Below, piece after piece: positions 23,642 through 35,755 of a stretch of 64,000 bases of DNA; the first letter of the stretch is position 1; each line of letters begins with the position of its first letter. Position numbers and translations under genes: made by a program. The DNA is taken from contig JAAOMT010000003.1 of assembly GCA_016748015.1 (NCBI GenBank), forward strand, positions 1,372,147 to 1,436,146, read 5' to 3'. The notes under the pieces are model-generated. The model was not told the origin of the DNA and ran no database searches. It worked only from the letters and a program-made list of their open reading frames with translations. Source of the stretch: Geosiphon pyriformis. Lineage: Eukaryota > Glomeromycota > Glomeromycetes > Archaeosporales > Geosiphonaceae.

Positions 23642-25006
23642 TTACCGATTCTTATTCACTTGCTCTTTAAGAGCATTTTCATACAGAACTTGCACTTGCA
23701 CCAAGTTCTCCGTTAAATATTTTACTCTATTTTGTCGAGATGGATGCATTACTAAAGTAGTGTCTTTACTAATTTGGGTATTATGTCTTACGCCATGACC
23801 TTCAACTTTATATGGATGAGATGATTTCGATGTCAGTGGAAAAGACAAATTTTCTTTTTTAAGACCTGGAGAAGAATCATTTAATCCTTCAAGATCGACC
23901 ATCAATTGCCAGAGTTGTAATGCATTCGCAGGATCATAACCGGCACGCGCCATTATCTCCTGCCCCAGTATATCAGCTTCGCGTTCTAGAATCTGGGAAT
24001 GATTCTGAAGGAACAACAAAGGTCTTTGCCATTGATTCCCATCGATACTATTCCTCTGATCGTGTAAAAAAAATTTATGATACAGTCCATTCGGAATCAA
24101 AGACTTGATGGTTTCTCCCAAATTTGCTAGACCCTTCATCAAATAAGACATTCCGAAGAACTCAGCTGCATGATCTTGTAATATATGGGCCATTTCATGA
24201 GCAATGATTGCTGCCAAGAGATTTTCATCGTAATCTATTAATCTTAGCCAACCTGTCGTTAGCGTGATGGCCGAGGATGGATATGCCACCCCATCTAATA
24301 TATCATCATTAGAAATTAGGTGGACTGTTGGCTCTTTGAGGTGTTTCATGCGATTTTCTACTGTGACACCGTTGTCCCAAAGATTTTTGCATACATTGTT
24401 GACTAATTGACTAAGAGGATCGGATATTGGAACATTTATAGAAGAATCGATTACTTCTTGAACACATTTTTCGGCCGTTTTAATGAGTTCTCTTTTTTCC
24501 CATGGCCAAAGCAACATATGCCGTCGGCGATCAGTATTTGGTGTGATCTCTGATGTAAAAAAATAAATTACAGGAAAAGCCAGCAATATAGATAGTAATG
24601 TTTTGGTAATATTTCTAGTAGTGGATGGATGGAAAAACTTTGTTGCAGCCACTCGTATTATCAGGAAGTATGGAATACATAAGGGGATTGCGAAGAGGAT
24701 TGTGGGAAGGATCGGGACTAAAGTTACTGGGGTGGTTTGAAATTGACGATGATAATTCCCGATTATTGCAGTGTATAGGGGGAATGATTGAAATTCTTTA
24801 CTATAATGAATTCTATTAAGTAGAAAATTAGGAGATCGAATCAGGTTTATGGATGAGGTAAGTGATCTATATGTGACATTACGATACCCATATTTTTTTA
24901 TTTCTTTAAGTGGAAGTTTGATCAATTTTTCATTGAGATAAAAATGTTGAGATGATTTTAATCTGATTATGTCAAATGTTCTCCGGAAAATTGACATAGA
25001 TCTCAT
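23642..25006 (-). CDS. OMA1: mitochondrial inner-membrane metalloprotease OMA1
   Basis: A 454-residue intronless gene of the M48 family. The zinc site HEMAH sits in LAAIIAHEMAHILQDHAAE near residue 270, and the third ligand region is LEREADILGQEIMARAGYDP. The N-terminus is rich in Arg, Lys and Ser with few acids, as expected of a mitochondrial presequence. Two hydrophobic segments (LPTILFAIPLCIPYFLI and LLSILLAFPVIYFF) lie between it and the protease domain. OMA1 degrades misfolded inner-membrane proteins and responds to membrane stress. The gene converges on the NUDCD1-like gene with 230 nt between stop codons. Confidence 0.92.
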   Translation of the reverse strand: MRSMSIFRRTFDIIRLKSSQHFYLNEKLIKLPLKEIKKYGYRNVTYRSLTSSINLIRSPNFLLNRIHYSKEFQSFPLYTAIIGNYHRQFQTTPVTLVPILPTILFAIPLCIPYFLIIRVAATKFFHPSTTRNITKTLLSILLAFPVIYFFTSEITPNTDRRRHMLLWPWEKRELIKTAEKCVQEVIDSSINVPISDPLSQLVNNVCKNLWDNGVTVENRMKHLKEPTVHLISNDDILDGVAYPSSAITLTTGWLRLIDYDENLLAAIIAHEMAHILQDHAAEFFGMSYLMKGLANLGETIKSLIPNGLYHKFFLHDQRNSIDGNQWQRPLLFLQNHSQILEREADILGQEIMARAGYDPANALQLWQLMVDLEGLNDSSPGLKKENLSFPLTSKSSHPYKVEGHGVRHNTQISKDTTLVMHPSRQNRVKYLTENLVQVQVLYENALKEQVNKNR

Positions 25007-25859
25007 AATATCGATTTCTATTGAGAATTTAAATAAAAATCTATTTTTTTTTGATTTTCATCTCGGCTTCACCCTCTCTTTTATATTTTGGTCCGAACTA
25101 TCCCTAATCCCTTTTGTTTACCCTGACATATGCATTTAAAATAACACGTTATTACTGTCAATGTGTCATCTCGGCAAATAAAATACACATGCTGTGCAAA
25201 GAAATGACATTATTGTAAGACTGAATATGCGGCAACGCCTCTTTTTACCCCGATAGATTTCGTTGACAGATGTCATCATTTCCCGAAAATCAAACCATTA
25301 CGTCATTACGGACGGGAAGATCAAGAAATCGGGGATATTTAGTTCGTGATGATCCGCCAAACGTATAAAAATATTAAAAATAATAAAAATTCTTTTAAGT
25401 TGAGAGCTCTCAGGGCTTGAACATGTAAAAGTTTCAAGACTGTTATTTAATTAGTAGTGGGGATTTGGAAATTGAATATAAAATTTGATTTCTACAGCAA
25501 TTATGTTAATTAGTTAATTATTAATGCAACTTTATTAATGATTCACAGTATTTTGTGCGTACCAATCGACTCAGCGTATTCGAAAATTAAATTTGAATGG
25601 TTAAAAAACGATTGTATTACCTCTTAGCCAATATTGATCCTTTTTACAGCATTGGTTTCACAAACATTATCTAGTAAAAATTGTCATGAAATCTCAATGA
25701 TATTACAATGTAGAGTTTGTTTTTTATTTTGAAACCATTATCATACCAAGTGGTTGGTTGATATAGACCTGACAAAATCAAGATCTAGATATATAAAAAT
25801 TTTTAAATTCAATCACCAGCAGATATTTTTGATAAAACACCTTTGTCTTTAAAGTACGC
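25007..25859. other. divergent intergenic region between OMA1 and GCV3
   Basis: An 853-nt region between two divergently transcribed mitochondrial genes, so it should hold both promoters. I see no motif I can support beyond AT-rich stretches and short inverted segments. Confidence 0.5.
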
Positions 25860-26611
25860 ATGGCTCTTTACGCGCTTTCCTCTCACATCTTTTCCAGCCA
25901 TGCTCCGGTCCTTCGTGCCAGTCTCTGTTCCACTGGCAGTTTTTTGTTGCGAGGTTATGCTTGTAGGTTATCGAAAAATTTCTATAATGTTGAAGTTTGA
26001 CTGAAAGAGAGCGAGGTACTTAACACCTTTGTCAACCTAATCATTTTGAGTGTAGCTTCAACTAAAAAATTTACACCGGACCACGAGTGGGTCAGCTTGA
26101 AAGAGAATGAAGCCACAGTTGGTATAACCCACCATGCCCAAGCTTCTCTTGGAGATGTCGTGTTTGTCGAACTTCCAACGCTAAATAAAGCCGTGGAGAA
26201 GTCGGGTAAAGAATACAGTCTATTTTGAAACCACAATCACCTTTAAATATCAGACAAACTCTAATTAAAAAAATTTGGTTTGTTTTAAAAAGAAACTATT
26301 GGTACAGTGGAAAGTGTTAAAGCCGCCAGTGATATATATGCCCCTGTCAGTGGGGATATCATTGAAGTCAACGAGAGTCTTAAAGATAAAACGTTCCTGA
26401 TCAATGAAAGTCCCGAAGATGAGGGTAAGTTTGTTCTTTTTTTCAAAGATATATAAAATTAAAAATCTTGGATCAAATGTGGTTTTACTAATTGATAAAT
26501 CATATTTTAAAAGGATGGATTTGCAAAATAAAAATTTCAAAAGCATCCGAAATAGATGAACTCCTCGACGAAGAGGCCTACAAAAAAATAATTGAACCGA
26601 CGGTAGACTAA
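25860..26611 (+). CDS. GCV3: glycine cleavage system H protein, mitochondrial
   Basis: Lipoyl carrier of the glycine decarboxylase complex. Four exons, 25860-25962, 26056-26205, 26293-26424 and 26514-26611, give 160 residues in phase. The first 34 residues ([18 protein letters not shown], then RASLCS and RGYAS) look like a mitochondrial presequence. The mature part has [29 protein letters not shown], the lipoyl-lysine block [20 protein letters not shown] and the C-terminal [16 protein letters not shown]. The lipoylated Lys is in ESVKAAS. A long antisense open frame covering exons 3-4 is a shadow. Confidence 0.95.
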
Positions 26612-28237
26612 AAAATCTGTAGAAATTTTGTACTATTAAAGTTTTATTTGAATACCTTAAAAGAATAATGCAAAGATATAGAGCTTTCGAAATTAACATA
26701 ATTTGAATCTTTGCATATTGAGGTTTTTTAGCATGATATCACTTAGAATTTTACCAGAAGTAATAATAGAGGGGAGAGTATGCAGTGACAAGTTTTATGT
26801 TTGATCTTTTTTTTGATTATCTTTTCAAGATGAGTTGAATAAATATCCTTAATGATGGTCAGGGTGAGGGAATTGATTTGCCTGTTTGGTATAAATCGGA
26901 TTTTCCTCGAAAAAACTGACTGATTTCATTTTTTGTAAGGATCATTGTTCCCTATAAATATCACCTTCCTTTCTTGAAGATAAGAATTCGGTATGAAATT
27001 TTAATTGTAGAGAAAATTTTACATTTTTGAAGGTATTTTACCAAACAAAAATATGCTCAACCTCATTTTCAAGAATTCAATTAAATAAACTAATTTTGTT
27101 TTTTAATACATTTTTTGAAAGCAAGATTATTCTAGTTTTTGTTAAATGAATGCTACTCTTGTGTTGAAACATTCAGAAATTACTTAAATGCTTAAAAACG
27201 AATTAAGATTCCAACAAGTTGACTTGCCAAAGCTTTTCTTCAAAAAAAAAACAATTTTGGCTTGGATTCAATAAGAAATATTTGAAAAACTAATCATTAA
27301 ACAAAATAGAAATTTATTTATTGTTTAATAAAATTATTAATTACAAATCATTTTTAATTGTGTGCAAAAAAATTGTATTTATTTTATGAATGATTTAAAG
27401 TAACTTATTTATTATATTATAAAAATATACAAGTGAAATTTCATTGTATAATTAAAAAAAAATTTAATATGTAAAATAAATATTTGTTTCAAAAATTTTG
27501 TTAAAACAAAAAAACCAAAAATAAAATGAATTTATTATGAAATATTTTTATACTACTAAATTTATAATTATAATTTAAAATTTTCTTTTACAATCTACAA
27601 TTTACAATTTATAATGTATTTTGGTTAAAAAATTTTGAAAATATTAAATGATTTTTTATAGATTCAACTTTTAAATATCAATTTTTCTTTTTTCAAATCT
27701 TTTTTTATTTATGTCTTGAACTTAAATACATAATAACAATATAACTAGTTTTTTAAATATGTAAAAAAAAAAATTTATTTGGTAACTCTTATTTATTTCA
27801 TGTATAGATTTTAAAAATTATTTTATTTGTAAATTATTTTTAAAAGATTAATTAATTGATTATTTACCTAAAACAAGTTTTAAGTAAATATTTGTGTAAA
27901 ATCAATTGTTATTTTACATAAAATTTTCAAAACTATTATTTGGAGGTTGAATTATTTGTTAATAAAATAAAAAATTTATGGATTTTCTATTTAAAATAAA
28001 TAAGTGATCAATTCGAAAAAAATCGTTCACCACCAAATTTAAAAGGAATGGAAATAATCGATACATATTAAATGCATTTAGATTGAATTTCAACATAATT
28101 GTGAAACCTGTGGATCGATGATGAAAGCGGATAACCGATGTGAAATAACGCTATTTCGTCCATTTGACTTTTTCAATCACTTAAATGGTGAATAATTTGA
28201 TTGCCCCCGCAATAAAAATTATATTACAACCATTCTA
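26612..28237. other. AT-rich intergenic region, no gene seen
   Basis: About 1.6 kb between GCV3 and RIT1, mostly poly-A/T-like sequence from about 27,000 to 28,000. No domain, transposon terminus or RNA gene recognised. Confidence 0.55.
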
Positions 28238-30569
28238 ATGACACAATCAAACGCTGACTCTTTGTCTCTAAATCAAATAACTTTTCGGTCAATCGACCAA
28301 GAGTTAGTTGGCGATTTGTACAAAGAAACTGAACAAATTCGAAGGGATTCAAAAAAATTGTAAGTTTTAGTTTTGTCAAGTTAGTACTCGTTCTTTTAAT
28401 AGTCAATAAAATCCTCGACTTGTTCAATTCTCAGATATAACAGGTTGAAATCAATAGACGAGGATTCTCGATTTGTGAGTGAAATTGCCTCCTTGTTGCC
28501 AAATTTTCCTGCTGTTGGTAATTTTAAGATTCTCTTCGATGAACTTTTGAATGTCAAATTTATCCTAATAACAATATTGTATCATCGTTTTTAAAAAGCA
28601 AATGAACGTTGTGGCACTTGGTACGTCGTTCCGGATCGAGTATGTTTGTATAGCTAAAATAAATATTTCAATAAAAATATTTTAAATCTCTCATCTCAAT
28701 TAATCTTTACTTTCGAAGCTTTTCCCACAAACAGTTTACTTTAAATCTACTGATGGACATAACGGAAAATGGAGTTTCAATCTGCGTCGATTCAATTCCC
28801 ATCTTATAGATATTATTAGCAAGCATGGTGGGTAAGCAAAATATTTTTCAGCTGTTCAGCTTTGCCTGTGAACAATGTTAAGGGATACCTTTACCCAATC
28901 TTTTCGATATAGATCTATAGTGGTTGATTCAACCCGTCGAGGAAAACGAATTTCGGATGCATTATCAAAAACCATTCCAATATGGTGCTCTACAATTAAT
29001 CAAGCGATTGATAATTTCCGACATCAAAATTCTTTATCACCGATTAGTGAAAAATTGCAATCCGAGGGAATATCAATTGATGAAAGCTCGGATGAGATCC
29101 CTTGGGATATCGAATTTCATTCACCACCTTCAACAGTCTCGAAATCTGAACATGACCAAATCGCCGCAATGATACCTAGATTCGCTGAGAAATTACTGGC
29201 ATGTTCATCCCGATTTGTAGCAAAATTACCATAAACTTATCTCTTTGGTTAATATTACTATACAAAATAACAGAATTCCGGAATAAATATTGCGGAACTC
29301 TCTAGCAAGCTCTTAAAACCTCTTCGTCCTATTTGGGTGACCCCTGATTCCAAAATATATGCCAATGGACCACCTGATTACACCCAACTTTCATTTTTCC
29401 CAGTGATATGTCTTAACGCATCACAGATGGTTGAGCCAGGAATGGGACATCGACAAGGGTACACTTACATTCAAGGTGCTGCTGATGACCATGAAATGTG
29501 GGCACTGGTAAAGAAATTAACCTTTTATCTTTCTCATTATGAAATTTTTTTAAAATTGGGTTTTTTTTGAAGGGATTGATCCCTGCTTTATTTTGGAAGC
29601 ATCGAAAAGAGATCTTGGAAAAAGCATCCAACGATTTGGTTAATTATGAAATCACCGTGAAAAATCTTTTCAAAATCACCAATTTAAAGACTTCAGATTT
29701 TTTTTCGAATGGAACATGTAACTTCTTGGGGAATACAAATATTGCCATAGGAAACCGCAATAGTGGTAAGAATTTATTTATTTTCTTAAAATTGTCTCCC
29801 TTTTCTTTAATAGCTTAATTATTTATTAATTCTATAATTTTAGGCCGGCCCCCATTATGCTGGGAAATTTTCGATCATGTAGTGAACTGTACTCCTGAAG
29901 ATTACGAGCTGAAATTAAAAATCAAAAGCAAAATACAACTAATATCTACAATAAGTGAGGACGGGAAATATCTTCAACTTCCAATTCCAGAAGGCAAAAA
30001 AGGTCAGAATGTATTATTTGAGATGATCCCAAAAGCATTAGAATATTTGTGTGAACCTTTATTTCAAAGTAAAAAGGTCTTGATACACTGTGAGCAAGGT
30101 ATTGATCGTAGTGTGGGAATTGCGTTAGCTGTTTTAATCAATTTTTTTGATGAAGAAGGTAATTTGGTTTTTTTACAAGCTTTTAATTAAAGCAATTGGT
30201 ATAATTTCTCAGTATATTTGGTTAATTGATTGATTGATTGATTCATTCATTCATTACAGAACAGTATATCGATGGAGGTATTAATCATAAAGGTATGACC
30301 TTGATTCTCAAAAATATTCTAATTTCATTCACCACTCTTTAAATACGCACATAAACTATCTCTTTTCAGTGGTTACAAAGGAGCTCGTTCAACGCCGGCT
30401 ACTTTTTATTACTTCTTTTCATAAAAAGGTACAGAAATTTTATTTTAAAAAAAAAAAGATTAAATAATTTTTGAAGATAATTAGGATACATTTCATTGCT
30501 TATTAGGCCAATCCTACACGTGCAACTCTAAAAAAAGTAAATTCCTATTTCATGAGTAATATTTCATAA
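28238..30569 (+). CDS. RIT1: initiator tRNA 2'-O-ribosyl phosphate transferase
   Basis: Modifies A64 of cytoplasmic initiator tRNA-Met, which keeps it out of elongation in fungi and plants. Eleven exons: 28238-28359, 28435-28517, 28599-28643, 28735-28831, 28913-29216, 29274-29507, 29573-29765, 29844-30158, 30260-30292, 30370-30428, 30507-30569. They sum to 515 residues, almost exactly the length of yeast Rit1. Recognisable blocks are ERCGTWYV, YFKSTDGHNGKWSFNLRRFN, IVVDSTRRGKR with DALSKTIPIWC, the YIQGAADDHEMWALGLIP segment, and the phosphatase-like loop HCEQGIDRSVGIAL (Cx5R). The end of exon 3 has two possible donors; 28643 keeps phase. Exon 9 is only 33 nt. Confidence 0.93.
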
Positions 30570-30946
30570 AATTATTCTCAATTTGGAAACAGTGATTCAA
30601 TTGTTAACAATAAGAAATACATGACATTGTAAGAGGATTGGCTTTTTGTCTCATCTAATAATCATAATTTAGTCAACATTTAAAAGAACATAAAATAAGT
30701 TAGGTCATATTTTATTGAAACCTGAGTCGCCTCAAGTTCCCACAATATTGGCGAAATTAAATGAATTAAAACTCGAATTATTTGTTAATCAAACCTTTTA
30801 ATCAAAGGATTCCTTTTCTTCAATCATGCTAATTCATAATTTACACTCAATATATATAAGGCTACCTAGTTCTCAAACCCTTTGAAATTTTTCAATTTTT
30901 AAAATTCAAGTTCCAAAAACCCTTCATCTATTATTATCACTCTAGA
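30570..30946. other. intergenic, nothing recognised
   Basis: Spacer between RIT1 and the acidic hypothetical gene, both on the + strand. A TATATATAAG near 30850-30860, about 90 nt upstream of the next start codon, could be a TATA element. Confidence 0.35.
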
Positions 30947-31423
30947 ATGCAATGTCCCAATGCACACCGTCATCAAACCATCGCAGGTCAAGGGGGTGGT
31001 CAACCCGGAATCCCACATCCAGAAATCTCTAGTCTGAATCCTCCCAAAGAAAAGGTCACCAAATATGTGAAAAAATTCGGCGCACCAAAACCGCCTCTTA
31101 TCGATCATGCCAAAGTCACCAGATTGCCTGAGGCTGTCTCGGATTATGATCCGGATGAACCGTTAAGCACAGCTACCGAAGGAGAACCGCTTGATCAAAA
31201 CGAGGAGGAAAAGGAGAGTGAGGATGGAGAATATAGAGAATGCGGAAAGGGGGAAGGAGAAACTCGTGTAGGTGCTGTTAAGAATCTGGCCGAGTCTAGT
31301 TTACCTGGAACTGATTCTGCTACAGTTGAGAGAGGCATTAGTGGTAGTGGTGGATATGGCCAGACTAGTCGAGAGCTGCATAGAGCTTTGGGTAAGAAAC
31401 TACATGCCGAATTGGGTCAATAG
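30947..31423 (+). CDS. acidic hydrophilic protein, hypothetical
   Basis: A 158-residue intronless frame with higher G and C than its surroundings, which supports it being coding. The N-terminal half is Gly/Pro/Lys-rich (GQGGGQPGIPHP, KKFGAPKPP). The middle is strongly acidic (EEEKESEDGEY), and the C-terminus ends in a helical RELHRALGKKLHAELGQ. No signal peptide or membrane segment. It is probably mostly disordered. I do not recognise the family. Confidence 0.6.
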   Translation: MQCPNAHRHQTIAGQGGGQPGIPHPEISSLNPPKEKVTKYVKKFGAPKPPLIDHAKVTRLPEAVSDYDPDEPLSTATEGEPLDQNEEEKESEDGEYRECGKGEGETRVGAVKNLAESSLPGTDSATVERGISGSGGYGQTSRELHRALGKKLHAELGQ

Positions 31424-31827
31424 ATTTGAGCGAGGTCTTGAAATATGACAGCAAGCTATGAAAATTTGGATGATCGGTTTGAAATTAAAGTATTAGCTGT
31501 ACATGTATTTAAAGATTAATATAAAATTACTCGATATCAAGGTGTATATGATTTTTCTTACATGTTCATTAGGGAAATACTTCCAAAAGATTGTAAAATG
31601 AAAAAATGGATAGAGTTTTTTTAGTTTTTGACCGTTAGAAAAAGTGGGGATGATTGATTTTTATCGCTTGTCATATTTCTGCATTTATATTTTATATTAT
31701 TTTTGAAAAAATGGCAAATCATTATAATCACAATTAAGATATAAGATTTTAAAAATACTTTGTGAAAATAGGGATCGTAAGTTCTGACTATTATTTCCAT
31801 TTGGAACGATAAACATGAAAAATTTTC
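31424..31827. other. convergent 3' spacer
   Basis: AT-rich spacer between the acidic protein gene and lipase-like gene A. Nothing recognised. Confidence 0.5.
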
Positions 31828-33151
31828 TTATTCTGGGTATCCTAGCGATTTCGGCAAAGGATTAGGACATTCGCCAATCGTGTAGCTAAAATATGGACCT
31901 TTGTGTGATTGGTCACCCAAGTAATGGTATTTATTGTTGCATAGCTGAAATAAAATGAAAAGTTAGCTATAATTTAAGATAATCTCAAAAGATCAATTTT
32001 AAAAAATTGATGAAACCCAACCCTCAACCTTCAACCTTCAACCTACCCGATTTTCTTCCATTTCATTATTATAACAAACATAAACCGTTTCGGTCGCTGG
32101 CTGGTGTTCACAACTACAATCCACATATATCCAGTATTCAAGCATCGGATGAACTAATGGTTCTTGGGATACTGTAAGAGGCAACCGCGGCACATAATCA
32201 TCGGTATGGGTAACTCGATATAATCTAACATTTGTCAATATGTTATACATGTTCGCAAATTCCTTGTCACCAATATGTGGTAACCCGTAGGTGAACACCT
32301 CAAAGCGAACCCTTGGCATTCTTTTGCTCCATTTTGCAGCTGCCAGTACAGCGTAAACTAATAAAATAATCAAATTCTGACCTAGTTAATGTATGAAAAA
32401 GTGACTTTAAAATTATAATAAACATTTCTTACCTCCTCCAATACTATATCCAACCAAATTCACGCATTTAATCGAATTTCTATCAGTCCTGGGACTTCGA
32501 AAAATTTGCCTGGCAAAATGATACATTATTTTTTCATCAATATTTGCTTCAGCCTCAAGAAAATTTTTGCAAAATTCGCCATCTATTTGTCCATCAAAGC
32601 AAGAGACCAGTTCAAACTTTCTATCTATCCATTCTTGGCGAGTATACTCGGCACCCTTGAATGTTACGACTAGTTCCATTTGAGACCTTGTGTTATATGT
32701 TGGTTCTGCCTTTACTGTTCAATTGAACCGTCAAAGAATAAAGACTTAAAAGATTATGACAAACTATTTAAAATAATAGTAAACGGAAAGAAGTACCAAA
32801 AATATTTGGTCCAACTTCATCACTTTTCTCGTATTCTATACAATATGCGATCCAAGCGTAGTATGAAAATTTCTTAATATCCTCAAATATTAGATTATCC
32901 TCATTCAGAGGAGTTTTTTGACTTCGGCCACTGAGAACATTTTTTTTCGGAAGTTTAGCTTGAATTTTAAAACGTGGGTTATATATAGCGGGTAATATTT
33001 CGGAATCATTAATCGGATTGTGTAGTCTTTTTTGATCTGCCCAGATTGAGATTTCTTCATCTCGAGTCTTCAGTATTAAAATCACGATTATGGATATGAA
33101 AAAGTATAGTATTATAAACGATAACTGAGTTTTAGCTGTTCTCCTTTCCAT
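31828..33151 (-). CDS. class-3 lipase-like membrane protein A (catalytic triad kept)
   Basis: Four exons, 32797-33151, 32433-32705, 32047-32357 and 31828-31944, give 351 residues. A signal-anchor segment (LSFIILYFFISIIVILIL, residues about 10-28) precedes the lumenal or extracellular lipase-3 domain. The nucleophile elbow is GYSIGG with Ser at about residue 206 (32443-32445). The Asp is in THTDDYVPRLP and the His in SHKGPYF (residue about 327). The oxyanion-side strand is VVTFKGAEYTRQEW. It shares with its four paralogues a YAW-x-AYC block before the domain, the paired cysteines of WI-x-x-DCSCE, and a last exon starting near a Cys-Asn-Asn. It is the only one of the five with the elbow serine, so it is the best candidate for an active lipase or esterase. 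The intron phases (1, 1, 0) match those of B, C and E. Confidence 0.88.
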
Positions 33152-33691
33152 ATTCTTGGTTTTTTACGAAGGTAGTGGCAAAATCAGCTGAGACAAAGAG
33201 CTGAACGCCTCGAGTCTTGATATCATTCCGGTCAAAATTATAAATAAATGATGAATTAATTTCTCTGATTATTTTATAGGTAAATTGGTATCAAGCCCAT
33301 CTTTGGTTAAAGTTTCTCATTTTTGAGGATACCTCAAATTTCCCGCTGAAGCTTTCTTTTGTTGAGATGTTTTGTGGACAAACAGGCCAAAGGTTTTTAA
33401 AACCATAAGATCAATCGGGTAACGATCGGGATAGACAGAAAGGGTGTGTGAGGTTTCAAGAGTTGTCTCTGATTTTTAGATCGGACAAATCCGACATTGG
33501 AAATAAGGCAAGAAGAATGAACCAGTGAACAAGGCTTTTTAGTCAATGTATTAATAGAAAAAAATGTCCTAGAAATGAATCTTACCAAATCATATAAATA
33601 CTTTGATGGATTTATTTCAAGAAAGTGAATATATTAAATTTTAATTAGTAATAGTATTTTTCTCTTACCTTATTTTTTTTTTGCAAATATA
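33152..33691. other. spacer between lipase A and transposon copy 2
   Basis: Upstream region of lipase-like gene A, probably carrying its promoter. A 63-codon open frame on the - strand shows no recognisable feature and I do not call it. Confidence 0.4.
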
Positions 33692-33693
33692 TA

Positions 33694-33716
33694 CAGTCAG
33701 ACCTCTATAAAAGAAC
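33694..33716. repeat. left terminal inverted repeat, transposon copy 2
   Basis: CAGTCAGACCTCTATAAAAG followed by AAC. It differs from the copy 1 left end by one C/T change. Confidence 0.9.
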
Positions 33717-33816
33717 ATAGTTGGGACATGCAAATTATGTTCCATTTTAGAGGTGTTCTATTATAGAGTTTTATAATTATTATCAAATAAACTATATTTA
33801 TTTATAAAATCAATCA

Positions 33817-33861
<45 letters not shown>
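33817..33861. repeat. (TTA)n microsatellite inside transposon copy 2
   Basis: The same tract as in copy 1 but roughly half as long again, in the transposase tail region. Confidence 0.85.
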
Positions 33862-33863
<2 letters not shown>

Positions 33864-33902
33864 AATATAGATTAATTGTTACCCGTTTTTTAGAATTTTC
33901 CT

Positions 33903-35510
33903 TCATTTTTCGTAATAATATAATATTTTTCTAAGTAAATTTTGGTTTTCTATACTAAAATTTTCTTCTGCTAATTGTTCTTCAAATCTAATTACCTTTT
34001 TTAATGCTTCATATGCTTCTGTAATTGTAATTATAGCAGGTGGAGATTCTAATTCTTCTTCCGAGTCATTAATTGTATTGGTTTCAATTTGAGCATCGGC
34101 TAAAACCATATCTACAATTTCATTATCATCAAGAATATTTTCAGTTGCCAATAATTCATCAACTGCTACAGTATAATCTTCGAGATTTTTGACCAATTTT
34201 TGCTTGTTTTATGTTCAATTTATTTCTAAAAAATAAATTAATATTAGATAAAATTATATAATATATAATGATAATAATACTGTATATATTATATTACTTA
34301 ACTGTTCAATATTAATTTTTTGTTCAAATTGATGTAAAATATGTTGACAATATAAATGCTTATATTTGCCTTTGAAAGATTTGATAATGCCAGCATCAAT
34401 TGGTTGAAGATGTGATATAGTATTTTGGAGGAAAATAGTGCAAAGTAATATTGGTCAATTAGAATGAATCTTCCCCGATTTGAGTATGATGAGAAGTTGC
34501 ATTATCAACCAAAAGTAATATATGCCAATTTTGAATTCGAAAGCCTTCATTTATATATTTGAGCCATGCTTTCCATATATCTGAGTGCATCCATGCTTTG
34601 GAATTGAATTTGTAAATCACAGGTAGGTTAGAAGTATTAATTCCTTTAAAGCATCTTGGATTTTTTGCATGTCCAATTACTAAAGGTTGCAATTTGTGAG
34701 ATCCAGTTGAATTTGTAGCAAGAAAAATTGTAATCCAAGATTTATCCTATAAAAAACCCAATTAATTTAATATAAGAATAATATATAACGATAACAATTG
34801 GTAAATATAATATACCAATTTTTTTCCTGCATTTCGACATTTTGCAAGTGTTTGATTTGGTTCCATACGAAAAAATAATTCTGTTTTATCAGCATTATAT
34901 ATGTCAGCAGGATCAAATTCGGATATAATGGTTTTTAATTTTCTTCGTTCTTCTGGTAAACTTTCAGTTGATACACTTACTGCTTCACCATGAAATCGGT
35001 AAACACGTAACTGGTTTCGTTTTTTGACTTTTTGAACCCATCCATTTGAGAATTGCATTTCATTCTTGTGCATACCAAGAAGTTTGGCAAATTCTTTTCC
35101 TTTCTCTTTAATTAGTTGATCATTGAATTCGATAGTAGCTGCAGTTACTTGTTCTACCCAATAACTTAAAGCTTGGTCTAATAATGGAAATTTAATGCTT
35201 TTGTGTCGAATAGATCTTTATGAGATTTCATTAATTTCAATATTCAACCACTTTGCATGCTCTTTGGATATTTATGATTGAAGTAAGCTACAATATTATC
35301 ATGTTTCGTGCCAGAGTGATTTTTGGAATATTGACAAATTTCTTTACGAAGAGCATCATTAACTGCTGCTTGTTTTTGTTTTTTGAATAAAGGTTCCGGA
35401 CATTGTGATAATTTAGCAAGTTTGTTAGAAAATGTGCCTATAACGATAATATTAGATTTGGTTTTAGCAAGCCTGAATTGGAATACAATAGGGGCTAAGA
35501 GTAAATCCAA
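33903..35510 (-). pseudogene. CENP-B/pogo-type transposase, copy 2, broken
   Basis: The same protein as copy 1, again in pieces: psq HTH (about 35244-35400), CENP-B HTH ending GWVQKVKKR (about 35020-35160), first Asp block IYNADKTELFF (near 34880), and DDE core with LLVDNATSHH (near 34490-34520). Here the exon after the presumed intron is open (DKSWITIFLATN is readable, about 34700-34745), unlike copy 1. However, CAA has become TAA right after GEDSF (near 34461), and one extra T near 34425 shifts the frame. The acidic tail is truncated by the 150-nt deletion. The two copies therefore carry different disabling changes, plus at least one shared stop. Confidence 0.85.
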
Positions 35511-35755
35511 TGTAAATCGATTTAAAAGTAAGTTAGGATGAAATCAATTCAATACGTTCTAACTCTTTTCCCAATTACCAATTAACATCTAGCACGTGAT
35601 ATTTGTTCTTATATGAAGGTAAATTTCGAATAAACGTTTGATAAAATTATGTTTTTGTTCCTTTATAGATTATTCTTATATAGAGGGAAAATTGTTAATT
35701 AATCAATTGGTTCTATAAAAATTGTTCTTTGTAAGAGGTTGTTCTTTTATCGAGG

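Noticed and set aside
26265-26699. 144-codon - strand frame
   Set aside because: Antisense of exons 3 and 4 of the glycine cleavage H protein gene, which are clearly real.
33397-33588. 63-codon - strand frame upstream of lipase-like gene A
   Set aside because: No family features, no splice context, and position suggests promoter or 5' leader.
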